Notes: generated by a model not told the origin, from the letters alone. DNA of 64,000 nt from Enchytraeus crypticus (GCA_905160935.1 CAJHZI010000505.1:703501-767500); one strand, 5' to 3'. Positions 1 to 10,585 are shown, numbered from the stretch's first letter. Program-made: numbers and translations.

Positions 1-844
1 TCTTGTACAGCGGTGTCGTTAAAGTCAAAGACTCTGAGTGGAGACTAATCGTTAGGCTTCAGTCGAACTGAAGTTTCAGCGTAAGCTGACACTTATCTAG
101 AAAATAAAACGTAGGTCTACTTGTAAATAAATGGTTAAATGTCAGAAGCAGCACTGCAAGCATATGCTACAAATCTAGTGTATGGGACTAAGATATTATC
201 TAATTTCTTAGATAAATTGATATGAAGAGATTCAAACATTAGCGATTTAAAATGTAGAACTTAATTCGTCGTTTTAAGTTTATTTACAGTTGCACAGTTG
301 CTATCCTAGTTTATAATTCTAGTTGCTTCTGCAATAAATCATCAAAAATTTGATTAATTGTAGGTAAATATTGAAATACACATTTTATTTCAGATTTAAA
401 AGGCAATTGAGAAATTTGTTCTCATACAATACGAACAATTGAGGGTTTGCTCTCAGTATTACCAACCTTTAATATTTATTTTTAACAACACGCAATACTT
501 AGCAGTTAGCACTATTTTGAGCCGCACGGTTAAACCTATCCCAGTAATTTTTAATATTTAAAGAGTATATTATACCATGATTTCTCCATACTAACCACAA
601 TTAGAAAAATATGAAATTAACGAAAATACTTTATAGGATTCAAATAACAAATTTAGTGTGGATAATTGAAGGATATTTCTTTTTGGAATTAACAAAATAG
701 CAATAAACGCAGTCTTGTCTATTCTTGACTCTATCGACGATGAAACCTTACGAGATTCGAACTCTCTTTCTGGAATAGAGCCGTGTCAGTAAGCAAAAGC
801 TATCAACAGTCAACGTTCAGCATAGCTTCACCAGTAACAGCATT
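1..844. other. No gene or repeat recognised
   Basis: AT-rich sequence with short frames only. I see no domain, RNA gene or repeat related to others in the window. Confidence 0.6.
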
Positions 845-905
845 GATTTCTGACTGCAGATCAGTATGTGCGAGATTCAAATCCTGGACTGATCCGTGGC
901 CGCTG
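845..905 (+). mobile_element. SINE-A fragment (degenerate)
   Basis: About 45 bases match the middle of SINE-A: the GATCAGTATGTGCGAG stretch followed by the B box-like ATTCAAATCCTGG. The head and tail are lost or too diverged to align by eye. It lies inside an open frame on the minus strand, which I take to be chance. Confidence 0.5.
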
Positions 906-1224
906 ATATCTCTAAAGAGATGAAGCTGATGACATCGGCCTGTTAGCCGGCAGTCACTGAACAGTAATGCATTGTTTTGCACCAGGATACGGGTGACGAC
1001 GTGATAGTTAACGGCGTGTGATAGTCTAAAGATAAAAGGAGATGAATCGTGAAATATGATAAACATACCCTTTATTATTACGATCTGAACGAGATGAGAG
1101 CTATAGCTCATAGCCCTGTTATAACCCCTCCCCCATCTCCACCCCTGATATCACCTTCCTGAGTTTGTTTTAAAGTTACTGTTCATTCATCTCTAACATT
1201 GAAGTATTCAGCATCATCATACTC
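906..1224. other. No gene or repeat recognised
   Basis: Unique-looking sequence that ends in a short CAT-rich run next to a dispersed motif. No coding or RNA signal is seen. Confidence 0.5.
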
Positions 1225-1492
1225 CCTTGAATCCCTGTTTTACCAGGGTCGGGATACAAATAGACCGTCTCAAATCCTATCTGTTATACACCATATCACA
1301 AGCCAATCCCCTATTTGAGACTTTTCCACTTTTTAAATTTTTCAAGCAATTTCTGGAGCCTAGGCGCTCACCAACAAAATGCCCTTTTCTGACGTTGGTA
1401 TGGATCTTAGTGCTTTAGTCGCCTTCTACGACACGTGCAGTCACCGGTTGGTCAATTCTTTATACAACCCGGCCACAACACGGGTAATAACA
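1225..1492 (+). repeat. Rep-D copy with CCTTGAATCCCT leader
   Basis: The segment opens with CCTTGAATCCCT followed by a GGGTCGGGAT block, just after a CAT-rich run. The same motif is at 10256 and, inverted, at 44189. From about 1335 it matches 42575-42728, sharing CTAGGCGCTCACCA, TGGATCTTAGTGCTTT and CGACACGTGCAGTC. The two copies are clearly homologous but diverged. No coding domain is recognised, so the class is unknown (SINE, LINE tail or other). It is not certain that the leader and the Rep-D body are one element. Confidence 0.6.
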
Positions 1493-2262
1493 TTGAAATT
1501 TTACAGTTAATAAAATCATTCAGAATAATTTTTGCATTCAAGACGCCGATACGAGCGGGATGACTATACGCTGGTCGGACAAAGATAATGATAAATATAT
1601 AAATAATGAGCACAGTTTTTAAGAAACGCATAAATTCGTATAGTATCAGCTAGTAAGTGCACCATACGTATCCCATGATCCGATACAGCTATTTCAAAAT
1701 AAAACCTGGTCAATCCTATACTATTTTCAATAAATTTCATTCATTTACAGTACGTTATTTTTGCACTTTGACACTTCACAGCTGATCGCCTTAAGTATGT
1801 TAAGCATTTCCGGTTTAATGAAGTATTCCTAGATTATCTGTCTAGACCATCATCATAGTCTCTCTCCTACCTACCCAAACCACACAACATCGATGACGAC
1901 ACAAATTAGCAACTCTCGACTGGAGTGGCTTGAAGTATTCCATCAGAAAGACGAAGAAATGATGTAACGATGTAAGAGAAATGACGATGTAAGAGAAATA
2001 ACGTTGAGAATTATGCTGCTCTCATTCCCGGTGGATAAAGACGTCGTAGTTCTGATGTCTTGAGGCGCTTTCAATCACACCAGCCTCAGCGACATCTGTC
2101 CAAATAAATAAACATCCTTCTCTATCCTGTGCGCCGTCACAAGCAGAATTCTGCGTGCGCCTCGCAGGCTGCCTTCAGTGTAAATGTGCTAGGATTTTGA
2201 TATTAACTGAAAATTAGGAGGAGAAATAAGACAGCGTATTTTGGCTTTTTATATTCTCAGTT
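1493..2262. other. No gene or repeat recognised
   Basis: AT-rich, with a slightly GC-richer patch near 2030-2170. No homology to other parts of the window noticed. Confidence 0.5.
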
Positions 2263-2425
2263 TTTTATTTTTTTAAATGCCCTGGGCTGCATAGCGCCCG
2301 TGGCTAAAAAATAAAATAAAAGAAGGACTTATTTAAAGAAAAGAAAGATGAAAAAGAAATGTGTAAAATCCGCAACCGCCAATGAGCTACGAACGTAGAC
2401 AGCATTAAAGCGCTGGAGATTATAA
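2263..2425 (-). repeat. Rep-E copy (5' truncated)
   Basis: Read on the minus strand, this matches the 3' part of the repeat at 57908-58150. It keeps the GCATTAAAGCGCTGG block inverted, a T-rich middle and the terminal GCCCTGGGCTGCAT. The element 3' end points left into a T/A-rich run, as expected for a retroposon tail. It is more diverged than the 16 and 58 kb copies. Confidence 0.6.
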
Positions 2426-2766
2426 AATATTCTCAGTGATTCTGAAAACAAAAATATGCAGTAAGCAAAAACAGAAGCCATCAAATTGAGTAAGTAGCCA
2501 TTAAGAAAGAGTTAATTACTCTGTAACTCATAAGAATACAACCAAATATTCTACTGACTAAAATTAGAGATACATGTAGTTTCATCCATTTTCCTCACTA
2601 CTTATTTTTCAGGTCTTCCAGTCGCATTTTCACTGTGTAAAATTCCTCTAATATGTCTGTGAACTTAACATTAATGCAGACATTAATTATAACTCTCGCA
2701 AACCACAAATTGTGAATACTAGACACAAAAAATGTGTCCGACACCAGTACTCCCATGTTAAACTGA

Positions 2767-2799
2767 TATTATTATTGTTATTGTTATTATTATTATTTC
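2767..2799. repeat. (TTA/TTG)n microsatellite
   Basis: Trinucleotide run directly at the 3' end of the following minus-strand Rep-E copy, so it is probably that element's expanded tail. Confidence 0.8.
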
Positions 2800-2985
2800 T
2801 TATTGCCCTGGGATGTATAGGGCCCTGGGCTAAGAATAGGACAACAGAAGGACTTCATTTACGAAAAAGAAAGATTAAAAAGAGATGTTTAAAATAATTC
2901 CTCTACACTCTGTGAGGCCGCATTTGCCAATGTGCCAAGAACACAGACTGCATTAAAGCGCTGAAGTGAAATGGACAGGCGCTGC
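2800..2985 (-). repeat. Rep-E copy
   Basis: Minus-strand copy of the dispersed repeat seen at 16090 and 57908. It contains GCCCTGGG twice at its 3' end, and the CATTAAAGCGCTG and AGGCGCTGCT blocks inverted. Its 3' end abuts the (TTA)n run to the left. The short frame running through 2712-2897 is repeat sequence, not a gene. Confidence 0.65.
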
Positions 2986-3017
<32 letters not shown>

Positions 3018-3089
3018 GTTATTATTATTATATATTTTTTATTTTTTTTTAATTTTTATATTATTATTATTATTTTATTATTATTATTG
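2986..3089. repeat. (TTA)n microsatellite
   Basis: About 100 bases of TTA/TTG units broken by a T-rich stretch. Confidence 0.9.
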
Positions 3090-3700
3090 TAAGTTTATCC
3101 ACTGAGTAAAGGAGCCCTAGCATAGTGAAAAACGCTTAATAAGGGAGCCCTGAAAATAAAGGGGACAAATCCAGGGCTACTTTATTTTGGAGCATTTTTT
3201 CTGTATATTTCTGTTTAGAGTAGAAAGCTGAAATTTGTCAAGTCCATAGAACCAGAAGAAGTCTTTCAAATAAAAAATTATGAAGTTTGTAGCTTGAATA
3301 TTAACGAAGATACAAGCAATCAAAATTTCATGAGTTATTATGAGTGGGTGTGGCACGAGTATAAATATATGAATAAAGTGGTCTTTTTTGTCAATCAAAT
3401 TTCTCTTTTATTGCGAATTATGATTGCATTATTGAAATGATAATTGAAAATATAATGAATTTCCTATTTTATGAGGTATAGAACTCATTTCTACGACCTA
3501 GATAACTCACTTTATATATTTCTATGTTTTTTAGCCTTAAAAGCGAGTCATTAATTTTTGATGTTGTGTATAATCTGAGACATATTGAATGCAACCGGGA
3601 ATTTGTGCGTTAATACAAGTAGAATACTATTTTAAATAAAACAAAATACAAATAAAATCCAAAATATAAATAGTGTAGTTCTAAAGTTGTTATGATATAA
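3090..3700. other. No gene or repeat recognised
   Basis: AT-rich. The 73-codon minus-strand frame at 3177-3398 has no recognisable domain and normal AT-rich composition. It is probably chance. Confidence 0.5.
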
Positions 3701-3890
3701 ATGCCTTAGTAGCTCAGTGTAAATGCAATAGGTAACGGTATGAAGTTTTAAATGGCTGATCCTGAGGGCATTCCCAGTAGAGCTGATCGGAGAGTAAAAT
3801 TAAAACTGTTCACCGTTACACCTGACGCCTTGAAGGGATCTTCGGGCTTCTGACCTTGACTTTAAACGTACATTTATTAGCAAAAAATAT
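3701..3890 (+). mobile_element. SINE-B copy (diverged)
   Basis: Starts with a tRNA-like A box region (TAGTAGCTCAGTGTAAATG). It shares the GAAGTTTTAAATGGCTGATCC and GCTGATCGGAGAGTAAAA blocks with the copy at 24583. Its 3' part, GGGCTTCTGACCTTGACTTT, matches the fragment at 54860-55020. The pol III boxes are degraded, so it is an inactive copy. Confidence 0.55.
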
Positions 3891-4002
3891 TTTTTCTGAA
3901 GTATGGACCATTGCATTTTACACATAGCAGTAGGGATGTACAATTTAGATTTCGATTTTTAGCAATGTGTAAATAAAGTCTTCTAAAATCCATGAACTTA
4001 TA

Positions 4003-4135
4003 ATGATTAATAGAGTGATACAGTCATCAATGACAACATCGAGCGATATTGAAACAAAATCAAGCCGGCGAGCAAAAATAAGGTCCAAAATCGGTGCAAA
4101 TTCCAAAAATCCAGAAAATCAGTCTAAAGAATAAA
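4003..4135 (-). mobile_element. LINE-F 3' end
   Basis: Closely matches 58880-59005, the 3' untranslated end of the minus-strand L2/CR1-like copy. Shared blocks include ACAGTCATCAATGACAACAT and AATCAAGCCGGCGAGCAAAA. Only the 3' end is present, as expected for 5'-truncated LINE insertions. Confidence 0.7.
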
Positions 4136-4846
4136 GAGTATAGGCCAAATATTATTAATCATAAAGAGTTAACATTTAGTCCTATATGCGTCAACATTCA
4201 CTATCATTTCGCTATGTAGGTTTATATTTGACCTAAAATCATGAAAGATACCTTATATAAGAGATGATGATGTGGAAGAGGTGATTAGTATAAATGTACA
4301 ATCAAGGCTATAGTCATTAAGCTGGAATAAATACTTGTAGCAGCCCTCTTGTGAGGGAATTCCTTGAAGCGAAGGCGAAAGGGCGTCAGAAATAAGTTGC
4401 AAACATATGTTGAGAGAATTCAGTCAAATATCAGTGTGCCTGCAACCTTAATGGGTTAGTATTCCGTGACGCCCATTATCCTCATTAGCAGATTAGAGTA
4501 AGAGTAAAGTTGCCGACATCAATACATGTACAGAAGTTCTAATCAGCTTACATTCAGTTGAATTCACAAGTTTAGCAGTCTCTGCTGTATAATGTAGGCT
4601 GTATGTATGACATTTATGTTAATGAGTTGTGTGTTTACATCGATTCTGATAATATTTTTGGTATAATTTGTTTGAGTGTCTTTTTTTCAACTATTTCGTT
4701 CTTAGACTCATTTATCTTCCTCCTCAATCTCTGGCAAATGGACTGCACTGACATTGATCTCGCTTTCTCTTCAGACAATGCATTTGCTCTGGTGTTCTGT
4801 TGCAGGCTGGTGATCTTGTACTATAGTGCTATTGTAGTTGTATTTT
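4136..4846. other. No gene or repeat recognised
   Basis: AT-rich; the 83-codon frame at 4603-4854 is hydrophobic but has no recognisable domain. Confidence 0.5.
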
Positions 4847-4905
4847 CCGTTTGAGACGTCCCTGACATTGCCTTCGGGTGAGGAACCGAACTTTAAATCT
4901 TCATA
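4847..4905 (+). mobile_element. LINE/SINE 3' tail fragment (GGAAC type)
   Basis: Contains GACGTCCCTGACATTGCC, a UUCG loop, then GGTGAGGAACCGAACTTTAA. This is the same tail architecture as the L2 3' ends and SINE-A: a 5-bp stem with a 4-nt loop followed by GGAA(A)C. No body is recognisable upstream. Confidence 0.55.
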
Positions 4906-4995
4906 TTCGTTGTATATATTTGTATGACTAGATAGGGCACCGTTATATAAGCGTGTGTAGCATATTTCAAAAGACTGCATTAGACATAAATAAAG

Positions 4996-5022
4996 ATATT
5001 TGTCAAAAATTTTGACAAATAT
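4996..5022. repeat. Short perfect palindrome
   Basis: Two 13-base arms (ATATTTGTCAAAA and its complement) around one base. Very AT-rich, so chance is possible. Confidence 0.7.
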
Positions 5023-5187
5023 TTTTCTGAAATAACGCTGATCAAAATACCGTTTCTAATTATTAATTGAATAACGGTGCCTTTTGAAATTATTTAATTA
5101 ATAAAGTGACTCTTTGTTTATTATTATAAGAATAACGTGCTCTTGGTTGCTATATTGTCTGAATTAAGTGTACTTGGCTTCTTATTT

Positions 5188-5316
5188 ATAATATAGCCTG
5201 ATCAATAATAACTTGGCTACTTTATTCAGCTTAATTTAAATCAATAATAACTTGTCTACTTTATTCAGCTTAATTTAAATCATTAATAACTTTGTACACT
5301 TTATTCAGCATCCGCT
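5188..5316. repeat. Tandem repeat, about 39-bp unit, 3 copies
   Basis: Three successive diverged units share AATAACTTG, CTACTTTATTCAGC and TTAATTTAAATCA. AT-rich and non-coding. Confidence 0.75.
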
Positions 5317-5437
5317 AGCTTCAAAACTAAAGTAGCCCTATAACAAAAAAATTCTAGACATAACTCAATAAAGAACCACATAATAACTGGCTCCTTTATT
5401 TTCTGAATGTATTGGGTCTACTTTACTCGGTCAATAG

Positions 5438-5438
<1 letters not shown>

Positions 5439-5474
<36 letters not shown>

Positions 5475-5552
5475 GTTGTTGTTGTTGTTGTTGTTGTTGT
5501 AGTTGTTGTAGTTGTTGTAGTTGTTGTTGTTGTCGTCATTATCATTATTATA
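5439..5552. repeat. (ATT)n-(GTT)n compound microsatellite
   Basis: About 12 ATT units grade into GTT/GTA units and then CATTATC. Confidence 0.95.
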
Positions 5553-6780
5553 ATTTTTGGGTCAAGTATCGTTTAACTGAACTCAATATAGAAAAGATAC
5601 TAAATTGTAATCGGTGAATTTCGATACGGTAACTTAATCACCCGTCACTATGACAGTAAATTCAAATGACTTAGCTCATGTCACTAGACGTCAATGTAGA
5701 TCTCTGGCCATGTACCATAAGGCAAGGCGCACATTCATATAAATCTAATATTTCTGATTTCATAATGACGACTGACTAAGCACATGACGCTATTGTAAAT
5801 GATTAATGCCCATGCAGTCCTGACGAGCTATGATTTAATGTATGTGAAAACGTCTTGGCGCATTTTCATCAATTAGGTTCATGCTTTGTTAGACGCCGCG
5901 CCGGACGAATGTTGTTGACAAGGCGGACAGTTCGGTCGTAATGATGACATACATGTCTGCAGCACGATGCACATAAATAACACATAAACGTCTCTACTCG
6001 GTTAACTCATTTTACTTACAATCCTACTGCACGCAAGTTGTGGGAATTCTCTCCACACACTATCGCTGGTTAACTACAAAGACGATACCTGATGTAGCAA
6101 AAAGCTTTATCGCTATCTCGCAATATTGAACGCTATTGATACGTTGCTGGCAAACCGGGTAAAGCATAATAGGCACTCAAATGTAAATGAAATGTCTCTA
6201 AATTCTTTTCTTATTAACTGTTCTTGGCTAGTTTGAGTGACTGTTTGGTTGCGAGTATGGGGCATGATGAGCTCTTTCAACTGTGTGAAGCTAGAAATGG
6301 ATTTAATTTGTGCCCGTGGCACTATTGGTTACGTCGCTGATGCATGTGTTCTGATGTCACAGCCAATTTTCAGTTAAATATTATACATGTAGAGTATCCA
6401 AGCAAGAAATACTAATTATTAAACAAGGGGATAGTAAAAACTTTAATTCTTACAAGCTAGTATTTTATTCTTTCCTAGGGATTGGATTATTTATTATATT
6501 CATAATTTTGTTTTCTGACGTTTAATGAATATTACATTGCTTGTAGTATTATAAATTCGTAAAATATAATTATTAAATAATTATATTGACAATAGTATTT
6601 TCGTATTTCAGTTGTCGTTTAAATCTTAGCACAATATCCTTTCAGAGGAAAATGGAGTGTAAATGAATTTTTACAATCGGTTTATAGTTGGAATAGCTAC
6701 ATCAACAAAGTAAAGCAAACTCACAGTCATTAATTAAGATTTTAAATTTTTACTTGCTAATTACAGCATTAACATTAAAA
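5553..6780. other. No gene or repeat recognised
   Basis: About 1.2 kb with short frames only. 5640-6080 is slightly GC-richer; no domain or repeat match seen. Confidence 0.5.
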
Positions 6781-6916
6781 GCTAAGGTTAACGTCAGTTT
6801 CCTCACTCGAAAGCGATGTCAGTGACGGGCGAGCCCAGGATTTGAACCCGCATCAACTGATCCGCGGTCGAGTATCTTACCGACTTCGCCACTGGCTCCA
6901 GCCAGTGGCGAAGTCG
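6781..6916 (-). mobile_element. SINE-A copy with inverted head
   Basis: Full-length tRNA-derived SINE on the minus strand. The A box is TGGCGAAGTCGG and the B box is GGTTCAAATCC, both perfect to consensus. The tail stem-loop and GAGGAAACTGACGTTAACC follow. The 5' head ends near 6898-6900. The next 17 bases (6900-6916) are a perfect inverted copy of 6881-6897, giving a hairpin with a 2-base centre. Pol III would drive transcription from the internal boxes. No clear target site duplication is seen. Confidence 0.85.
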
Positions 6917-7480
6917 AAATCAGAAGGCGAAGTCCATTCATACAAGTACCTAACAAAAATAGTCAAAACTTACAAATTTAAGTTTAATTTTGTTTTACAG
7001 AAGTAAACAGAACTAATTGAAACAATAAACTGGATAGAAAGTTTTCGTTTGCTAATTGTAAAATACAATACTTTATTTGTTCAGTACAGTAACTTGAAAT
7101 AGAAATTTAAAATGATATTATACAAAGTAAATAAAAGGGTTACACTTCTATTTTTAACAAAAAGTAGTCTGAATGAAAGCCACTATACTATCTAGTTAAT
7201 TCCTTGCATGCTCTCCCTTGTCGCAGAAGTTGTATGACAGATTTCTTTACCGAACTGTGAATGAAGAAGCATTTGGCTATTGGCCACAGCCTACTATCGG
7301 ATCGTCATGAAGCGTTGAAATTTTAATGCAACAGACGTGCCAGAGTTCTTGTGGAAGTATTGCCGAATGGCGTGCTGGAAGAACTTTAGAATTTTCATAG
7401 TTGACCGCTTCGTAAAGCAGTGATAAATCAAGAGTTCCGTCCAATAAAACTGTTTCGTTGCTCATTAGCACTCTCGCTTA
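6917..7480. other. No gene or repeat recognised
   Basis: AT-rich to 7200, then mixed composition. The 64-codon minus-strand frame at 7277-7471 is unrecognised. Confidence 0.5.
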
Positions 7481-7830
7481 TGTTCTTATGACTCTCTCTC
7501 TCTATCTCTCTCTCTTAGTGCACTGCCTTCTGGCAGGTCCGTGGTATATAACGCCTCCATTCTTCTCTTTCTTCTACTTTCCTCTTCATTTCCACATATG
7601 CATGGGTCTTTAAATCATCTAACATACCTAATCTCGGCCTGCCTCTGCCTCTTTTACCTTCCATTCTACCTTCTATAACCTCTATTAATAGACCTTCCCC
7701 TTAGAATGAGTCCTATTCAACCCTTCTTCCTATTTCTTAATACATTTATCAGCTGTCTATCTGTACTAACTCTCTCCACAACTTCTTCATTTGTAACCTT
7801 TTGAGTCCAGCTAATCCTCATAACTATGGA
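7481..7830 (-). pseudogene. LINE-R reverse transcriptase C-terminus
   Basis: The minus strand encodes the tail region that follows the RT domain in RTE-like non-LTR elements. It begins near 7820 with MRISWTQKVTNEEVVERV. After an in-frame stop and a frameshift it continues as GKRGRGRPRLGMLDDLKTHA, then a Lys/Glu-rich helix and YIPRTCQKAVH before a stop. The basic GKRGRGRPR stretch and the earlier NEEV region are typical of this C-terminal domain. The catalytic RT core is absent (5' truncation). The end carries the CTGCC-AGAA-GGCAG hairpin and a (GA)n tail, seen as CT repeats at 7493-7516. Dead copy. Confidence 0.8.
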
Positions 7831-7940
7831 TCTTTTTCTTAATAATTGTGATATTTGTATGGCTTTATTGCATTGTCAGACTTCCGTTGCGAGTGAGAGA
7901 GTAGGGCTCAAGAGTTGAGTTCAACGTAAATCATATTGGC

Positions 7941-8064
7941 TTGAGCCAATGACGATGTCGGTAAACTATTTGACCGCGGATCAGTATGTTCAAATCCTGG
8001 GCTAGCGCATCACTGACATGGCTTCCGAGTGAGGAAACTGACATTAACGTTAGCTTTAGCTTTT
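7941..8064 (+). mobile_element. SINE-A copy (diverged)
   Basis: Head GAGCCAATGACGATGTCGG, B-box remnant GTTCAAATCC, tail GAGTGAGGAAACTGACATTA. A 7-bp inverted copy of this copy's own mutated head lies just upstream (7935-7950: ATTGGCT, 2 bases, AGCCAAT). Bases after the A box are partly deleted. Confidence 0.75.
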
Positions 8065-8226
8065 CTAATATGAGCAAAGTCATGAGAAAAGAATATTGAT
8101 TGACATTTAATACAAGTTATCTTCCATTTGGGCATATCTTCGGTATAATATATACTGCCAGATGCTCTTCCGAGAGTTTAATCATTAATAAAGCCGAATT
8201 CTAATCAAATTCAGTGCTGGCCAGTT
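8065..8226. other. Spacer between two opposed SINE-A copies
   Basis: AT-rich; nothing recognised. Confidence 0.4.
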
Positions 8227-8378
8227 CAAAAAGCTAATGTTAACGTCAGTTTCCTCACTAGAAAGCGATGTCAATGACGGGCGAGCACAGGATTTGAACC
8301 CCGCACATCCGCGGTCGAATATCTTACCGACATCGCTACTGGCTCCCGTAAATGGAGCCAGTGGCCAGTGGCGATATC
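8227..8378 (-). mobile_element. SINE-A copy with inverted head
   Basis: Minus-strand SINE-A with a recognisable tail, B box (GGATTTGAACC inverted) and head. The head arm at 8329-8346 is followed, after a 7-base loop, by an inverted copy at 8354-8378. That copy holds an extra 7-base GGCCAGT duplication. Arms match at 9 bases, then again beyond the insertion with two mismatches. Confidence 0.8.
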
Positions 8379-9117
8379 GCTAATGTGATACTGTGATATT
8401 AATCAGACGTTTATTACTGGTTTGATCCTTTACGTCTTTGATCGCATAATAATCTGTAAAATTTAGCGTGCACTGTGAATACATTTAAAAATCTGTCTAC
8501 AGTATGAAAGCGTAACATAAGTCCGTTGATTTTCATATAAAATCTTTTTCATCGTTTATTAATAAGGATTTTTTTTATTCCCTCATAGATTTTTTATTCC
8601 CTCATAGTATGCCAAGTGGTCGACTTTTATAAACACGTTCTGTTAGCAGGAGTTGATTCGCCGCTGCTGATGACATCTCGTCGTCATGCTCAATTGGAAA
8701 AAATTTAAATAACTTTAGTTGCCAAAATATTTGAATTTGGATGAAATCCGGTATTTCTAAATTTTAATTAGCGCACCGAGAGTGTAAGATAAGATAACGT
8801 GGAATAAGTACCACAAAAAGAAATTAAGCGCCAACGAGATAGATACGGGATGATCGCTTGACAAGCGGATAAATTAGAGTCATTTATTAGTAACGGCTGG
8901 AAGGGGGATGGCGTCATTATCTCTGTGTTTTAGCTCAGTTCTCGTCCAAGGACGTTATATGGATTGGATGAGACGATTTGTTTAGCTACAGACCCGAAGC
9001 TGATTAATTGTCATTTTATTTAAAATTACATTATTAGTTAAGAACATTCTAGAAACTAATCAACTGTTTGCGTGAATAATCTCAAATTTAACTACCGTTT
9101 ACTTGATTACTAAATAG
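8379..9117. other. No gene or repeat recognised
   Basis: AT-rich. A CCCTCATAG-type 18-base segment is repeated in tandem near 8573-8607. Otherwise nothing seen. Confidence 0.5.
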
Positions 9118-9345
9118 CTTCCGTTTAGCGTGCCGATATCCCTATTCGGGGTTGACAAGAAGGGTACTGGATAGGAAATGGAACAGTAAGGTCGGCTATC
9201 CATCGACCTGACACCATCAGTTGTACACGATTAGGTTTCCATTCACCCCTCGGAAGAGAAACACCTACGCCTCTACGCAGTCTCGAACCTGCGACATCAC
9301 GTTCAAGAGACGATCTCTCTATAACTGCGCCACGAGGTGTTTCAC
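9118..9345 (-). mobile_element. tRNA-derived SINE of another family
   Basis: Minus-strand element with a tRNA-like head at about 9260-9345 (A box-like TGGCGCAGTTAT, B box-like GGTTCGAGACT, T-stem CGCAG/CTGCG perfectly paired). The body is about 140 bp and unrelated to SINE-A. The anticodon arm could be read as CTT (Lys-like), but the acceptor stem is not convincing. No second copy is in the window, so family status is inferred from the head alone. Confidence 0.5.
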
Positions 9346-9523
9346 TATACGGAGTACTTCATTACTACATATGTGAGAAATGTTGCGTCGATTATGATAC
9401 CGTAAATCAGGTAATTTTTAAATAATCATCTACCAATAACCTGTTTATTATTTGTACATGTATATTATACACTGTAGGCCTTCCATTTGAGCCACTGCTA
9501 AAAGCTAATTACAATTGTTATAT

Positions 9524-9582
9524 TGAAGTAGCACAGCTGGTAGAGCGCTGACTTAGCATGTCTGAGGTGCAGGGGTGGTTAT
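9524..9582 (+). pseudogene. tRNA-Ala(AGC)-like pseudogene or SINE head
   Basis: About 50 bases resemble the functional tRNA-Ala at 44919: the A-box/D-arm TGGTAGAGCGCT and anticodon loop CTTAGCAT are kept. The anticodon stem has a mismatch, the T arm and B box are lost, and no acceptor stem forms. Not expected to be functional. Confidence 0.6.
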
Positions 9583-10255
9583 CTTTCAAAGAGCTATTCT
9601 TAACTTGTTTGTTATGGAATAAGTTTGGTTGTTTAGGCTTAGTGCAATTACATAACCGTCTATGTATTTTACTTCAAGTATGACGGTCGATCAGTTTTCC
9701 AGTTTCTCATTACTCCAGTTTGCGGATCACCCAGAAGCACTCATATCCACTTAATATTTAGCACTTTTAGCGAAGTACTTAGCACTAAACTTTAGTATTT
9801 GTAGGAGAAATTAAAGGCCTTTGAAGTGAAAAGGTTAGTTGTAGGTACAGTGGTTGTTTTATAGATGGTCTATTTTGAGCCAGCATTGTGTGCTTATAAC
9901 ATAGAGTAACAAGAAAGTTTAATGTTCTCTTCTTATGTTAGATAGCTAGACAATGCATCTAACATACAGAATATGTCATGATATTGTTTACTTTAAGCCG
10001 TGATCTTGTAATTCAAGAAAGAAATTTATTGAGAATTGTAACTGAATAAAGCTATTTGAGGTTTGAGAACTTATAGGCCTATATTAGAATAACAAATTTT
10101 GGGGCAAATCATCAGCAAATTCAAAAGTCGAATAAAGTAAGACAATGTGTTATGTAACATTAAACTTGATTAATGATTTGATTTACAGGCATACAGTACT
10201 AAAAGTGTAAAAGATGATATGTTAATCATCATCATCTTCGTCATCTTGCATCTTG
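9583..10255. other. No gene or repeat recognised
   Basis: AT-rich; ends with an ATC-rich run at about 10224-10245. Confidence 0.5.
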
Positions 10256-10287
10256 CCTTGAATCCCTAGTTTAACTGGGGTCGAGAT
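10256..10287 (+). repeat. CCTTGAATCCCT dispersed motif
   Basis: Same motif as at 1225 and inverted at 44189, again next to a trinucleotide run. Likely the boundary of a dispersed element. Confidence 0.45.
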
Positions 10288-10324
10288 TAGAAAGCGTTGT
10301 AGCAATAGATGATTTGTCAATGGC

Positions 10325-10585
10325 AAAAAATTGGATAGTTACGGTAAGTATCAAACTGTTTAAGTTAAATATAGAGTATGTCAGGGTGAGATATACAAGA
10401 AGAACTTCTGTAGGGTTTTTCTATAACTTTTATTCCCATGTATTTTCTAAAAATAATGGCTATTTGGGTAGTTACGGTAAGTATCAAACTGAAGTTAAAT
10501 ATACAGTATGGCATAGCGAGATATACAAGAAAATATCTTTTGTAGCGTTTCTACGTACTTATTTATTCCAATATAAAATTCAAAA
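10325..10585 (+). repeat. Direct duplication, about 135-bp period
   Basis: Segments near 10328-10445 and 10463-10580 are diverged direct copies. Both contain GTTACGGTAAGTATCAAACT and GAGATATACAAGAA. The embedded GGTAAGTAT matches the U1 5' splice-site consensus in both. A 107-codon frame spans the region but has no recognisable domain; its length is probably chance. Confidence 0.7.

Noticed and set aside
4996-5022. 27-base palindrome as a regulatory hairpin
   Set aside because: Very AT-rich and short, so expected by chance in 64 kb of such DNA.
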